Shown piece after piece: positions 25,412-34,235 of a stretch of 64,000 bases of DNA (its first letter is position 1; the number at the start of each line of letters is the position of its first letter). The DNA is from Paenibacillus sp. FSL K6-0276 (GTDB taxonomy: Bacteria > Bacillota > Bacilli > Paenibacillales > Paenibacillaceae). Where the stretch lies: NCBI RefSeq assembly GCF_037977235.1, contig NZ_CP150276.1, forward strand, positions 2,356,001 through 2,420,000, given 5' to 3'. Position numbers and translations under genes: made by a program. Below the pieces are notes generated by a model. That model searched no databases, had not been told where the DNA came from, and saw only the letters and a list, made by a program, of their open reading frames with translations.

Positions 25412-26116
25412 ATGAGCGGAGCAGAGGGGAAGCTTGAGTTGGAGAGGATTGTTTTTATTGGGAGGACCTTTGAAGAGTACTTACGGATGTTTAATCTGAA
25501 GGAATCAGATCTCGTAGGTCAGCGGATACTTGATTGCCCAGCGGGCGCTTGTTCTTTTACAGCTATAGCGAATCAGCTTGGTGGTGATATAACGGCTGCA
25601 GATATCGCTTATTTTCACTCAACGGATGAACTTGCGGACAAAGGTGTTCAAGATATTGAGCATGCTATGTTTGAGCTGGAAAAGGTACAGGATAACTTTG
25701 TGTGGGACTACTTCAAGTCTATAGAGGATCTGACACAAGCGAGGAGTAAGGCTTTAAACGATAACATCAAGGATCAGAGACAAAACCCGGAGCGATATGT
25801 TCCTGTGGTTTTACCGGATCTGCCGTTTAATGATGAGGCTTTCGATCTGACGTTGTCTGCACACTTCCTGTTTATGTATAGTGATCGGCTGGACTATGAT
25901 TTTCATCTAAGGACCGTTAATGAACTTATGCGGGTGACGAAAGGGGAGCTTCGTATTTTTCCATTAGTTGATCTGTCCTGCAAAAGATATGCGCATTTAG
26001 ATCGTTTTATAGATGAGCTGGTTCGCCAAGGTTTCGCTGTGGAGGAGATGGAGGTTCCTTATGAATTTCAAAAAGGGGCAAATCAGATGCTAAGAATTAG
26101 AAGAATGAAGCCATAA
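25412..26116 (+). CDS. Class I SAM-dependent methyltransferase
   Basis: 234 residues. The SAM-binding motif I is the variant ILDCPAGACSFTA (38-50), motif post-I is ITAADIAY, and motif IV is FDLTLSAHFLFMYS. The DCPAG variant characterises a subgroup of small-molecule methyltransferases in Bacillales. The substrate is unknown. It ends at a strong bidirectional terminator. Confidence 0.82.
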   Translation: MSGAEGKLELERIVFIGRTFEEYLRMFNLKESDLVGQRILDCPAGACSFTAIANQLGGDITAADIAYFHSTDELADKGVQDIEHAMFELEKVQDNFVWDYFKSIEDLTQARSKALNDNIKDQRQNPERYVPVVLPDLPFNDEAFDLTLSAHFLFMYSDRLDYDFHLRTVNELMRVTKGELRIFPLVDLSCKRYAHLDRFIDELVRQGFAVEEMEVPYEFQKGANQMLRIRRMKP

Positions 26117-26146
26117 GATAGATAGCTATAGTTTGTTAAAAAACAC

Positions 26147-26195
26147 ACGAGGGTGTCCCTAAGCCTTTTCATCGCTTTGGGGACACCCTCGTTTT
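26147..26195. terminator. Bidirectional terminator
   Basis: CGAGGGTGTCCC pairs with GGGGACACCCTCG around a 19-nt loop. T run on the right, A run on the left. It separates the methyltransferase from the convergent MFS gene. Confidence 0.9.
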
Positions 26196-26216
26196 TAAAT
26201 ATAGCCCTATAAAAAA

Positions 26217-27444
26217 TTACGCCACTCTCTCTTTAAGCTCTGCTACATAACAAGCAATTCCAAGTACCAGACCGAGTCTTACCAGAACCGCGCCGACCCA
26301 TGGCAGCGAAGTAATCGCCAGATGAGAAATGACCCATCCACCGATGAAGGCACCTGTTGCGTTTCCGAGATTACCTGCGGAGTGGCTGGTTGTAGAAGCA
26401 AGTGCGGGAGCGGCCTGAGCCAGACTCATAATCCGTATTTGCAGACCTGGCATACCGCGAAGGAGACCATACCCCAGAAGAATATTGTAATTACCGCAGC
26501 AACTGGACTGTGCATCGTGAAGGAAAAGATCGTAAGGATGACACTGACTGCAAAATAAAGTCCCACGATAGAAGGCATCAGCTTCCAATCTGCAAGCTTC
26601 CCACCAACGATATTCCCGATGGTTACCCCACAGCCGAAGAGAACTAAAATCCATGTCACGCTATGCTCGGCAAATCCGGTCACCTGCTCAAGCAGTGATG
26701 CAATATAAGTGAACACCGTAAACAAGCTGGCGTTACCAAGCGCACCGATCAGTAAAAATAGAAGCAGTTTAGGATTAGCTAGCGCAGAAATTTGCTGGAT
26801 TACACTAGCTGGTTTGTCTTGGTTAATCTTTGGAATGAAAATAAGAATGCCGATTAGTGCAGCGACTCCCATGACTGCAATCGCAGCAAATGAGGCGCGC
26901 CAGCCCATATTTTGCCCAATAAATGTCCCTAGAGGAACACCGACGATATTAGCAATCGTTAGACCCGCCATCATTATGGATACGGCTCCGGCCCGCCTAT
27001 TGGGTTTGACCAGATTAGAAGCGATCACTGCGCCAACGCCAAAGAAAGTCCCATGTGTTAAAGCTGTAATAATACGAGCTACCATGAGAACGGCATAGTT
27101 TGGAGCAATGACAGAGATTCCGTTGCCAAGAATAAATAAAACCATGACCAGGCATAACAGTTTCTTTTGCGGGATTCGTTGCGTGAGGATGTTAGGATAG
27201 GAGCACCGACGGCTACCCCAAGGGCATACATCGTGATGAGCTGGCCTGCAGTTGAAATACTAACCTGTAAATCCTTGGCGACATTTGGTAAAATACCCAT
27301 GATGACAAATTCAGTCATTCCAATCGCAAAAGCGCCTACCGTAAGAGAAAGAATAGAGATAGGGAAAGGTTCTTTGCGTGTTTTTTCCACACGTGCTGGT
27401 TCCTTGTTAATGTTTGGAATTGCGTTCATGATGCAGATGTTCAA
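26217..27444 (-). pseudogene. MFS drug/sugar efflux transporter (AraJ/CmlR-like) with two frameshifts
   Basis: Three consecutive minus-strand frames together make one 12-helix transporter of about 400 residues. The N-terminal part holds MTEFVIMGILPNVAKDLQVS, the middle part LTHGTFFGVGAVIASNLV and the end ATGAFIGGWVISHLAITSLPW. The first break is near 27190 (after APILT; adding one base gives LTQRIPQKKLL). The second is near 26442 (after VSFA; adding one base gives MPGLQIRIMSLAQ). Both look like single-base deletions. The rest of the sequence is well conserved, so decay is recent or the bases are missing from the assembly. Confidence 0.85.
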
Positions 27445-27602
27445 TCTTTCTTCTGTCTGGAATGAAGCTCCACCCTTATTAAGATGATAGATCCGACTTG
27501 TAAGTACTGCTTTATATTATTTAGTTTTCTGAATTATTTTCAAGGGAAATATTTATTTCAGATATTTTTCATTTAATTAAACATTGAAGGGATGGATGGT
27601 TC

Positions 27603-28049
27603 ATGATGGATGAAGGCCAAGTCCGAGTGCTTGAATTACTGGAAATGAAGTTGATAGGCTTGAGTATTACTTCTTCTTTTATAGGGCATCAACCGGAAAG
27701 AGTAGAGGCGATGAAGCGAGAATTTTATAGTAGAAAAGATGAAATCAGCAACATCATTCACCCTGAACGTTATCTCAGCCCACATTTTACTACGGAGAAT
27801 TTATTTACTTATATGATCTGTATGGAAGTGGAGGAGCTCACGAATGTTCCTGAAGGTATGCTTGGTTTTACGATCCCGACTCATCAGTATGTTCATGTAA
27901 AATCCAAAGGTGATCCCTATGATGATCTTCATAGTTATGTAAGGGAAAGCGATTTGCAAAGTAATGATCGTGCACTGGCTATTGAAGTCTATCAGTTTGC
28001 TAATCCTACGTGGCCTGATGAGGTTGATGTGTACATTCCATTGCGATGA
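27603..28049 (+). CDS. GyrI-like effector-binding-domain protein
   Basis: 148 residues matching the stand-alone GyrI/AraC C-terminal effector-binding fold (start LELLEMKLIGLSI, middle MVCMEV-type strand, end EVDVYIPLR). These domains bind small ligands or, as SbmC/GyrI, interact with gyrase; the partner here is unknown. Its stop overlaps the next ATG (ATGA at 28046), so it is coupled with the phosphotransferase gene. Confidence 0.8.
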   Translation: MMDEGQVRVLELLEMKLIGLSITSSFIGHQPERVEAMKREFYSRKDEISNIIHPERYLSPHFTTENLFTYMICMEVEELTNVPEGMLGFTIPTHQYVHVKSKGDPYDDLHSYVRESDLQSNDRALAIEVYQFANPTWPDEVDVYIPLR

Positions 28050-29008
28050 GAAATAATTATAAGCAAGCAGCTTTAATGGCGCTTCAGCACTTTGACCTCG
28101 ATTGGATGCAGATTCGTTTCAACCAACGATCGGACACCTGCACTTTTGTAATAGAGACTAATAAAGAGGGAACTTTCCTTCTGCGTCTTCACTCGGGGAG
28201 ATCTAAAGAGGAAATTAACTCCGAAATCGCGTGGCTGGAGCTTTTGAAGAGGAAAATCGATGTCCCCCTGCCAAAAGGCGTTCATGATCGCACAGGTTCT
28301 GTTACGTTCCAAGTGGAGCAAGGTAATGGAGAGGGCGTATATGCATCGTTAATGCGCTGGGTTGAAGGCGAACATGCGAACGAAAGACTTACCGAAGAAC
28401 AAATTTACAAAGAAGGCGTTCTATTAGCCAAGCTACATAAAGCGGCACAGGAGCTTGAGTTACCTCCAGGCTTTAATCGTCCCGTGTGGGATGAACATAG
28501 CTTTAGAAAAGCAATGCTCCGTTTAAAGCTGCACTACCATAGTTTTCTTTCGGATGATGAGTTCGTGCTGTATCAGACTGCGGCTGAGAAATTATGCGAC
28601 TGGTTAAGCAAGCAGCATAAAAATAAGAACAGAAGGACTTATGGGGTCATCCATGGTGATTTACATCAAGGGAACATCATATTTAAAGAGGGTGAACCTC
28701 GACCGATTGATTTTGGAAGATGTGGTTGGGGCTATTATCTTTATGATGTGGCACATACGATTTTGGGAATAAATCCTCTGCAAAGAGAACTAGTCATTAA
28801 GGGCTACGAGAGTGTTAGCAAGCTAGATGGGGAGTGGTTGCAGACTTTAGAGAATTTTACGGTCATGGTTATGATCGAAAATTATTGCCATCACGCACCC
28901 GACCCTAGAGAAACCGAGGGACTGAAAGCAGAACAGCCTTATGCGCAAGCGATTCTAAGGAATTATCTTAAGGGAGATCTCTTTCTTTTTAACACAATTG
29001 AGATTTAA
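28046..29008 (+). CDS. Aminoglycoside phosphotransferase (APH)/homoserine-kinase-like family kinase
   Basis: 320 residues. The catalytic loop VIHGDLHQGNIIF and the DFG-like IDFGRCGWGYYLYDVA are intact, and the N-lobe has the strand FVIETNKEGTFLLRLH. The fold is the APH/choline-kinase family; many members phosphorylate metabolites rather than antibiotics, so resistance should not be assumed. Overlaps the GyrI-like gene by 4 nt. A hairpin at 29017 follows. Confidence 0.87.
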   Translation: MRNNYKQAALMALQHFDLDWMQIRFNQRSDTCTFVIETNKEGTFLLRLHSGRSKEEINSEIAWLELLKRKIDVPLPKGVHDRTGSVTFQVEQGNGEGVYASLMRWVEGEHANERLTEEQIYKEGVLLAKLHKAAQELELPPGFNRPVWDEHSFRKAMLRLKLHYHSFLSDDEFVLYQTAAEKLCDWLSKQHKNKNRRTYGVIHGDLHQGNIIFKEGEPRPIDFGRCGWGYYLYDVAHTILGINPLQRELVIKGYESVSKLDGEWLQTLENFTVMVMIENYCHHAPDPRETEGLKAEQPYAQAILRNYLKGDLFLFNTIEI

Positions 29009-29016
29009 CGTATAAA

Positions 29017-29067
29017 AATAGGGCCTCTTTGGGGAATTTATAAAAAGTTCCCTAAGGAGGCTATTTT
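29017..29067 (+). promoter_or_regulatory. Hairpin that encloses the SD of the next gene (terminator or translation switch)
   Basis: 29017-29036 pairs with 29048-29065 (AATAG, CCTC and GGGAA blocks) around TTTATAAAAAG, with TATTTT at the 3' side. The right arm contains the SD AAGGAGG (29054-29060) of the DUF3888 gene, so the same structure could terminate upstream transcription and hide the SD. Confidence 0.6.
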
Positions 29068-29068
29068 G

Positions 29069-29554
29069 ATGAAAAAAAGCTGGATTGCTCCTCTTCTTGT
29101 CGCAGTTATGCTCTTGCTGGGGCAACAACCTTGCTCGGCTAATGGGTTAGTTCAACCGCAATCCGAGGCTCCGTCCAGATCTGATTCGGAACCGAAGCTT
29201 CTAGATCAGGATTCCCGCGAGCTCATGTACAAAGACACACTGATGCTCTTTCTTTTGCCCCATATTGAGAAAAAAATTGCTGAGATTTATGCGCCACTTC
29301 TGACGATAACTCCGACAGTGTATCCTTATTTAGTAGAAGTTACAGATATGAAGCGAGTGAATGGATTTCGTCGGTTTGATTTCTTAATTACACTTAACAT
29401 ACACCCTACAGTGGGTCCACATCTTTCCGTTGGAGAGGATACTATGACTTTTAGAATCACTCCTGGTCCTAAGGTGAAGTTAGAATCGTTCAAGCATTTG
29501 AGAGACCCACGAAAGTCTGACCTTACACCAAATTATCAGGATATCTTGAGATAG
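29069..29554 (+). CDS. Secreted DUF3888-family protein
   Basis: 161 residues with a signal peptide (KKSWIAPLLVAVMLLL, cleavage near SAN). The mature part shows the family pattern ELMYKDTLMLFLLPHIEKKI, MKRVNGFRRFDF and IHPTVGPHLSVGED. The function of DUF3888 is unknown. The ATG 29069 is 8 nt after AAGGAGG; a TTG one codon earlier is less likely. Its SD is locked in the preceding hairpin. Confidence 0.85.
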   Translation: MKKSWIAPLLVAVMLLLGQQPCSANGLVQPQSEAPSRSDSEPKLLDQDSRELMYKDTLMLFLLPHIEKKIAEIYAPLLTITPTVYPYLVEVTDMKRVNGFRRFDFLITLNIHPTVGPHLSVGEDTMTFRITPGPKVKLESFKHLRDPRKSDLTPNYQDILR

Positions 29555-29634
29555 TGAGTGCTGCTAAGCCATTGTGGGTGAAAGAGTATCTGCAAAGTTG
29601 TATATTGGGTATTGGGGAAGGAAAAGCTGGATAG

Positions 29635-29813
29635 TTGCAGTTTATACACTTATTTGAAGGGAATAGGGTGCTTGGTTGCTTTTAGTTGTATTTGGTGCAG
29701 TTAAAAGAGGGGGGTTCACACTAATTTGTTTATATCGTTGAATTTAGTTGCAGAGAATACACTTATATCGCTCGGGCATCAGGATGTAAAGGTAATAGAT
29801 GTATAAAGTGCAA
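29635..29813 (+). repeat. Array 1: four palindromic motifs spaced 51, 62 and 51 nt
   Basis: Motifs of the form YTGYA-N5-TRCA begin at 29635 (TTGCA..TACAC), 29686 (TTGTA..TGCAG), 29748 (TTGCA..TACAC) and 29799 (ATGTA..TGCAA). Spacing is 51, 62 and 51. The same spacing recurs in array 2 at 59670. It fills most of the 467-bp gap between the DUF3888 and RHH genes; no coding frame is seen. Confidence 0.6.
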
Positions 29814-29857
29814 TTAACGCTTACGATCACAAACGAGCTTTAGCAAAATAAAAAAAA

Positions 29858-29928
29858 GGCATGGGCTACGGTGCAAAGTCGAACTCATGCCCAGCTCACT
29901 AAACACTCCGATCTAGGGGTGTTTTTTT
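29858..29928 (+). terminator. Two tandem hairpins ending in a T run
   Basis: GGCATG (29858) pairs with CATGCC (29886-29891). Then AAACACTCC (29901) pairs with GGGGTGTTT (29916-29924) with one G-U, followed by TTTT. The second is a good intrinsic terminator. Confidence 0.7.
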
Positions 29929-30021
29929 GTGGCTAGAATTGTGGTGGAATATGGGCGTGTATGGTATTATGAAAATAGTGGATTTAATGATTTAAGTTAC
30001 TAAATTCAAATAAAAGGACGC

Positions 30022-30339
30022 GTGGAATTGGACAATCATAAGTACAATGGTGAACACAAGAGTGAAATTATAAGTGAAGTCAAAAGTGATGCCAAAGATA
30101 AAGTCAAGGTAGGCGTATCTACTAAAGACGGGCAGTTAGGGTTTCTTTTTACAAGGGGAGGTCTTCGGGAAGGAGCAGGCAGAAAAAGCACCGGGGTAAC
30201 TAAAAAAGTATCTTTGACGTTACCAGAAAACATCTGGCAGGAGATAGAGCAGGCTTGTGAGGATCAGAATGCATCTCGCTCCCAAGTATTTCGGAACATC
30301 ATTGAGGCGTATTTTGTAAAGGAATCTAAGGAGAGTTAG
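30022..30339 (+). CDS. Ribbon-helix-helix DNA-binding protein
   Basis: 105 residues. A charged N-terminal half (Lys/Glu/Asp-rich) ends in FLFTRGGLREGAGRKS. A C-terminal RHH fold follows (KKVSLTLPENIWQEIEQ, then SRSQVFRNIIEAYF). GTG 30022 or TTG 30028 is the start; AAAGGA precedes both. The stop abuts the next gene directly (TAG followed by GTG 30340), so it is co-translated with the sliding-clamp paralogue. It may autoregulate the pair. Confidence 0.8.
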   Translation: MELDNHKYNGEHKSEIISEVKSDAKDKVKVGVSTKDGQLGFLFTRGGLREGAGRKSTGVTKKVSLTLPENIWQEIEQACEDQNASRSQVFRNIIEAYFVKESKES

Positions 30340-31482
30340 GTGAAGTTTTTGCTAATCCATGTATCAAAAGATTCCCTTGGTACCGCATTACAAGCAACCT
30401 TAAAAGCTATATCCGCGAATAGTTCCTCCCGTGTTCTTTCCGGAATACATATTCAGGCGCAAGCTGAGGGTCTGACTTTAACAGCCAGCAATATAAGAAT
30501 GATCATTGAATATAAGCTTTCTGTGAAGATGGATTCGATAGTTGTTCACAAAACAGGTGAGATCGTAGTGCCTGCACGTTATTTTTATGAGATCATTCGC
30601 AAGCTTGACCCTGGATTAATTAAGCTGGAAATCGCAGAGTCATTGATTCTAAGTATCCAATCGGGTAATACTCAGTTTCGTTTATGTGGGATGGACACTG
30701 CAGAATTTCCGAGAATCCATTACATGGATCCTCCTTACCTTCAAAAGATACGTATGAAGAACACACTTTTGAAGCAAATATTTAAACGCGTGGTTTTTGC
30801 GGTCTCTTCGTCGGAAACTAGGCCTGTGCTCACAGGTGTTTCACTTCATATAGATAATCAAAATATTCGCGTAGTCGCCACTGATGGCATCCGCCTCGCC
30901 CAGCATGTTGTTGAAAACGTAGAAGATTACGGAGCAAGTCCTTTAAATGCCATTATACCGGGCAGCACCCTTGAGGATCTTTTAAAAATATTAAACGATG
31001 ATGAAGGCAGCAGCACCCAAATAGAGATAGGTCAGAAACAAATCAGATTTACTTCTTATGGCTTGAGGGTTCAGTCTGCCCTGCTAGAAGGAACGTACCC
31101 CTCTATCGATAATTTAATTCCGCAGGTGTACCTCTCCGAAGTGATCGTTAAGACAGAGCGTTTGTTACATGTGGTTGAACGTATTTCTATATTGGCTGGT
31201 GAGAGTGTAACGCTCAGTGTACTTCCCTCCGGTATACTTAGTTTAATATCCAGGACCGCCGACGTGGGTGAGGCAAAAGAGGAGATTCCTTTGGAGTATC
31301 TAAAAGGTGAATATTTTCGAGTAGCTGTTAACGGAAAATATTTCAGAGACATCCTTCGGGCGATAGATAGTGAGACGCTTAGAATAAGGTTTGCTGGAAA
31401 AGAAAGACCACTGGTGATACAGCCTGCAGACACGACTTCGTCCACACTTTTTTTAATTACACCAATGAGGACCCAGGATTGA
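30340..31482 (+). CDS. DNA polymerase III beta subunit (sliding clamp) paralogue
   Basis: 380 residues with the three-domain clamp layout: N-terminal strand MKFLLIHVSKDSL, middle FAVSSSETRPVLTGVSLHI and VVATDGIRLAQH, third domain with LEGTYPSID, VAVNGKYFRDIL and the C-terminal LITPMRTQD, equivalent to the PMR(L) end that lines the partner-binding pocket. It is divergent from the housekeeping DnaN, and there is no dnaA or recF neighbourhood, so it is a second copy (DnaN2-type, as known in the B. cereus group). GTG start with AAGGAGAG upstream. The role may be in repair or stress replication (inference). Confidence 0.87.
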   Translation: MKFLLIHVSKDSLGTALQATLKAISANSSSRVLSGIHIQAQAEGLTLTASNIRMIIEYKLSVKMDSIVVHKTGEIVVPARYFYEIIRKLDPGLIKLEIAESLILSIQSGNTQFRLCGMDTAEFPRIHYMDPPYLQKIRMKNTLLKQIFKRVVFAVSSSETRPVLTGVSLHIDNQNIRVVATDGIRLAQHVVENVEDYGASPLNAIIPGSTLEDLLKILNDDEGSSTQIEIGQKQIRFTSYGLRVQSALLEGTYPSIDNLIPQVYLSEVIVKTERLLHVVERISILAGESVTLSVLPSGILSLISRTADVGEAKEEIPLEYLKGEYFRVAVNGKYFRDILRAIDSETLRIRFAGKERPLVIQPADTTSSTLFLITPMRTQD

Positions 31483-31712
31483 GGATATGCTTATGAATGT
31501 GGTATCTGTTGATCGGAACTTGCTGTCTATGGCTCGGTACTTACTATCTTTTGTTCGAATTCGATCGTATCGGACCGTATTGCAGCTATTTCTGCATTTT
31601 AGTTGATTTTGTTGAAGTATCGGACTGCATACTCTCAAGCCCCCTAATCGAGCTTGCTAAGAAGAGTTCTCTTTGCTGAAAAATATTACATTAATTCTTG
31701 GAGGATTGAATA

Positions 31713-32333
31713 ATGAATCTGTTTAAGATAGGATCAAAGCCACTGGGGATCGAGCGGATTACAGCATTTTTAGAGGATAATTATGTGAGTATCGGCTACC
31801 CCGGAATAGGAGATTTGGAGAACATCAGTATAGAGGAGCTCCGTGATCGGTTGCTTCGTACTTACCAATACAGTGAGCTGGAGCTTACAGAACATTTGCA
31901 AGACATTCATCTGTTCGTACATACGATGCAGGATGGCGATTATGTGCTGGTGTGTGATGGAGATTGGGTACATCTAGGTGATCTTGGTGATTATTTTTAC
32001 AACGAATTATTTGACGCGCCAAACATCGGTACATGTCATCGACGTGGTGTAACTTGGCTGAAGAGTCTTCCCATGACCGATCTGAACGCAGGGGTAAAAG
32101 AGTTTCTTAGCGATAGTGGAGCGGTTAAACAGTATAAGGGGCCGATGCCTTGTGCTCGTGTGGATCTGTGGATCACAGGTTCGTCTGATTCAGAGCAAGC
32201 GGCGAATAATCGAGTGCATGTGGATGAAGAGACATTATCAATGGCGCTCGGTATTTTGAAGGAAGCTCTTGTTAGTGAGAACGCCGAACGACGGGAACGA
32301 GCAGCGATTGCAATTCTTCAGTATGCTAAGTAG
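31713..32333 (+). CDS. Hypothetical protein, possible PUA/EVE-like N-terminal domain
   Basis: 206 residues, no signal peptide. The N-terminal half alternates IGYPGIGDLENIS and LFVHTMQDGDYVLVCDGDWVH, a pattern reminiscent of PUA-like reader modules of Mrr/McrB-type proteins (an impression, not a firm assignment). The C-terminus is helical and charged. SD TTGGAGG precedes the ATG. The 230 bp before it show no other feature. It ends at a strong bidirectional terminator. Confidence 0.65.
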   Translation: MNLFKIGSKPLGIERITAFLEDNYVSIGYPGIGDLENISIEELRDRLLRTYQYSELELTEHLQDIHLFVHTMQDGDYVLVCDGDWVHLGDLGDYFYNELFDAPNIGTCHRRGVTWLKSLPMTDLNAGVKEFLSDSGAVKQYKGPMPCARVDLWITGSSDSEQAANNRVHVDEETLSMALGILKEALVSENAERRERAAIAILQYAK

Positions 32334-32365
32334 TGGAAAAAGGTTTCAGATCCACATCCTCAATA

Positions 32366-32409
32366 AAAAGCGTTCCATCCGCTATTCAAACATCGGATGG
32401 AACGCTTTT
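32366..32409. terminator. Bidirectional terminator
   Basis: A perfect 16-bp stem (AAAAGCGTTCCATCCG and complement) with a 12-nt loop lies between convergent genes. Confidence 0.92.
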
Positions 32410-32439
32410 GTCATATCTACTGTTATCTTCGTTTGGTAC

Positions 32440-33057
32440 TCAGATAAATTCAACGAATTCATTGACCGGTTTACGATAGCCACGTGGTCTGATTTTATGT
32501 TTCTTGTCTTTGCCGATTGTGATCAGCATAACAGGTACCATATGATCGGGTAGGTTTAAAGTGGAGTGAATGGCTTTCGGATCAAAGCCGATCATCGGGC
32601 AGGTATCCCAGCCTTTGTCTTTGGCAATCAACATGAAGTGCATGGCAGACAGGGAGGCATTGCGTATAGCCTCATCTCTTTGGAAAGCATCATTTCCTGT
32701 ATAAGCATTGTTAATCGTTTCTATCTCTGCATCATAATCCTCTTGACTCATAGCCCCTAAAGCTTTAAGTCCTCCGAAGATTTCTGGAGCTTTCAGATAA
32801 GCATTCTTATCACCGAGTACCACAATTACCGCTGAGGCGGAGTGTATTTTATATTGACCGTAAGCCGCCTTACGAATCTCTTCTTTTAAATTCTCATCAG
32901 AAACCACTTTATAATTGGCATGTTGAAGATTATAAGCTGATGGAGCCAATCTGGCGTAAGAGAACATTTCCTCTAGTTCAATCTGAGGGATCTTCACCCC
33001 TTCAACAAAATTCATAGCAGACCTGCGGGATTCAATCAAATCTGTAAAAGCGCTCAT
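32440..33057 (-). CDS. Nitroreductase-family protein, YodC-like
   Basis: 205 residues. FMN-binding blocks are SRRSAMNF at the N-terminus, APSAYNLQH, and the C-terminal GFDPKAIH with ITIGKDKKHKIRPRGYRKP. NLQH, SAVIVVLGD, RDEAIRNASLSAMHFML and the overall length match B. subtilis YodC, a nitroreductase controlled by the thiol-stress repressor YodB. It probably reduces quinones or nitro compounds with NAD(P)H. A palindromic operator-like site lies upstream. The SD is GGAGGAATAA. Confidence 0.88.
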   Translation of the reverse strand: MSAFTDLIESRRSAMNFVEGVKIPQIELEEMFSYARLAPSAYNLQHANYKVVSDENLKEEIRKAAYGQYKIHSASAVIVVLGDKNAYLKAPEIFGGLKALGAMSQEDYDAEIETINNAYTGNDAFQRDEAIRNASLSAMHFMLIAKDKGWDTCPMIGFDPKAIHSTLNLPDHMVPVMLITIGKDKKHKIRPRGYRKPVNEFVEFI

Positions 33058-33104
33058 GAGTTATTCCTCCATATGTTATGTATTTGCTTGTTAATTATAA
33101 ACAA

Positions 33105-33153
33105 GTGATATTTATAAATAAACTAACTATTAGTTACTAACTCAAAATATCAC
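33105..33153 (-). promoter_or_regulatory. Nested inverted repeats upstream of the nitroreductase gene
   Basis: The inner palindrome is TAACTA-T-TAGTTA (33124-33136); the outer inverted repeat is GTGATATTT (33105-33113) with AAATATCAC (33145-33153). Operators of HxlR/DUF24 repressors such as YodB have this kind of symmetry. The inner half-site TAACTA recurs at the catE-like gene. Confidence 0.55.
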
Positions 33154-33318
33154 AGTTAATTATATTCGTCAATGATTAAATTCACTTCATGTAGCTTTAG
33201 CCTTCTAAGTACTTTGAAGTGTGCGAAGAATAAATACATTGTTGTAAAATATTAGGATGTAAATTAGGATATTAGGATATGAAAAATGAAAAATGCTTTT
33301 ATTAATGAAAGGGTGGGA

Positions 33319-34164
33319 ATGTTGAACGATACTAGAGAGCAGTTGATAATAGACCTGCAAAGAATTGAAGAGAACGATTACGAGCTTAGAAGTAGGGAGC
33401 AACTAAGGGATTATGTGAAGCTGATGCTTGAGTACATAGGAGATCCACAGCCGGTGCTACGAGATGATTTGATCTATTCCACCTTCTACAAATGGATTAA
33501 TGAAAAACAATGGTTTAGTGATGCGGAGCTTCGTGAACTTCTCTTGATTCTCCTTGACGAGCAGCATTTGTTCTATCACATTGACAGCAAAGAAGATCAG
33601 GCTGTGTTCACAAGAACGTTTTCGGTACTGGTCATTGCGCTTATTCTTCAGCGGAATAGGGAACAGGCTTTATTAGATAGCGCTGAGTTTACAAATGTGA
33701 AGGAAGCTCTGATTAGATATTATGAGGAAGAACAGGATTTACGGGGATTTGTGCATGAAGAAGGCTGGGCACACGCTGCAGCCCATGGCGCAGATGCCTT
33801 GGATGAACTGGTACTGTGCTCGGAGAGTGATGCTGCAATACGGGAAGAGGTTCTGGCAGTCATCCAAAGGATGCTCTACAACGATCAGTACATATTTAGC
33901 GACGAAGAAGATGAACGGATCGCTACGATTGTAGCTACAATCGTAGATCATCATTTACTTCCACAACAATCTATTGTCGACTGGATCGGCAACTTGGAGC
34001 AATGTGGGGGGTGGCCGAGAAGCCGCGGCCAGTACGTAGCTCGTGTAAACACCAAGAATTTCGTTCGTTCTCTGTATTTTAGATTGCTACCAATGAAGAA
34101 CAATCCGGATATGGTCGAGTCTTTATTGAAAGCGGAGATGAATTTGAATAAATTTACACAATAA
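33319..34164 (+). CDS. DUF2785-family protein
   Basis: About 281 residues, all helical. The family signature GFVHEEGWAHAAAHGADALDEL and the later VNTKNFVRSLYFRL are clear. The function is unknown. The start is taken at ATG 33319 (or TTG 33322) because AAAGGGTGG lies just before it; an upstream ATG 33286 has no SD. A divergent nitroreductase lies upstream. Confidence 0.82.
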   Translation: MLNDTREQLIIDLQRIEENDYELRSREQLRDYVKLMLEYIGDPQPVLRDDLIYSTFYKWINEKQWFSDAELRELLLILLDEQHLFYHIDSKEDQAVFTRTFSVLVIALILQRNREQALLDSAEFTNVKEALIRYYEEEQDLRGFVHEEGWAHAAAHGADALDELVLCSESDAAIREEVLAVIQRMLYNDQYIFSDEEDERIATIVATIVDHHLLPQQSIVDWIGNLEQCGGWPRSRGQYVARVNTKNFVRSLYFRLLPMKNNPDMVESLLKAEMNLNKFTQ

Positions 34165-34235
34165 GTTTTTAATCACCTAAGCGTGTATAAATAATATCGA
34201 AATTTTGAATAATCGTTTTTTAATGTAATAAAAAT

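Noticed and set aside
27167..27487. Plus-strand frame opposite the MFS transporter start
   Set aside because: It is antisense to a recognised transporter sequence and lacks start signals.
28046..29008. Aminoglycoside resistance gene
   Set aside because: The fold is that of APH-like kinases, but many are metabolic; nothing in sequence or context indicates antibiotic resistance.
29635..29813. CRISPR array
   Set aside because: Units are about 15 bp and imperfect, intervals alternate 51 and 62, and no cas genes are present.
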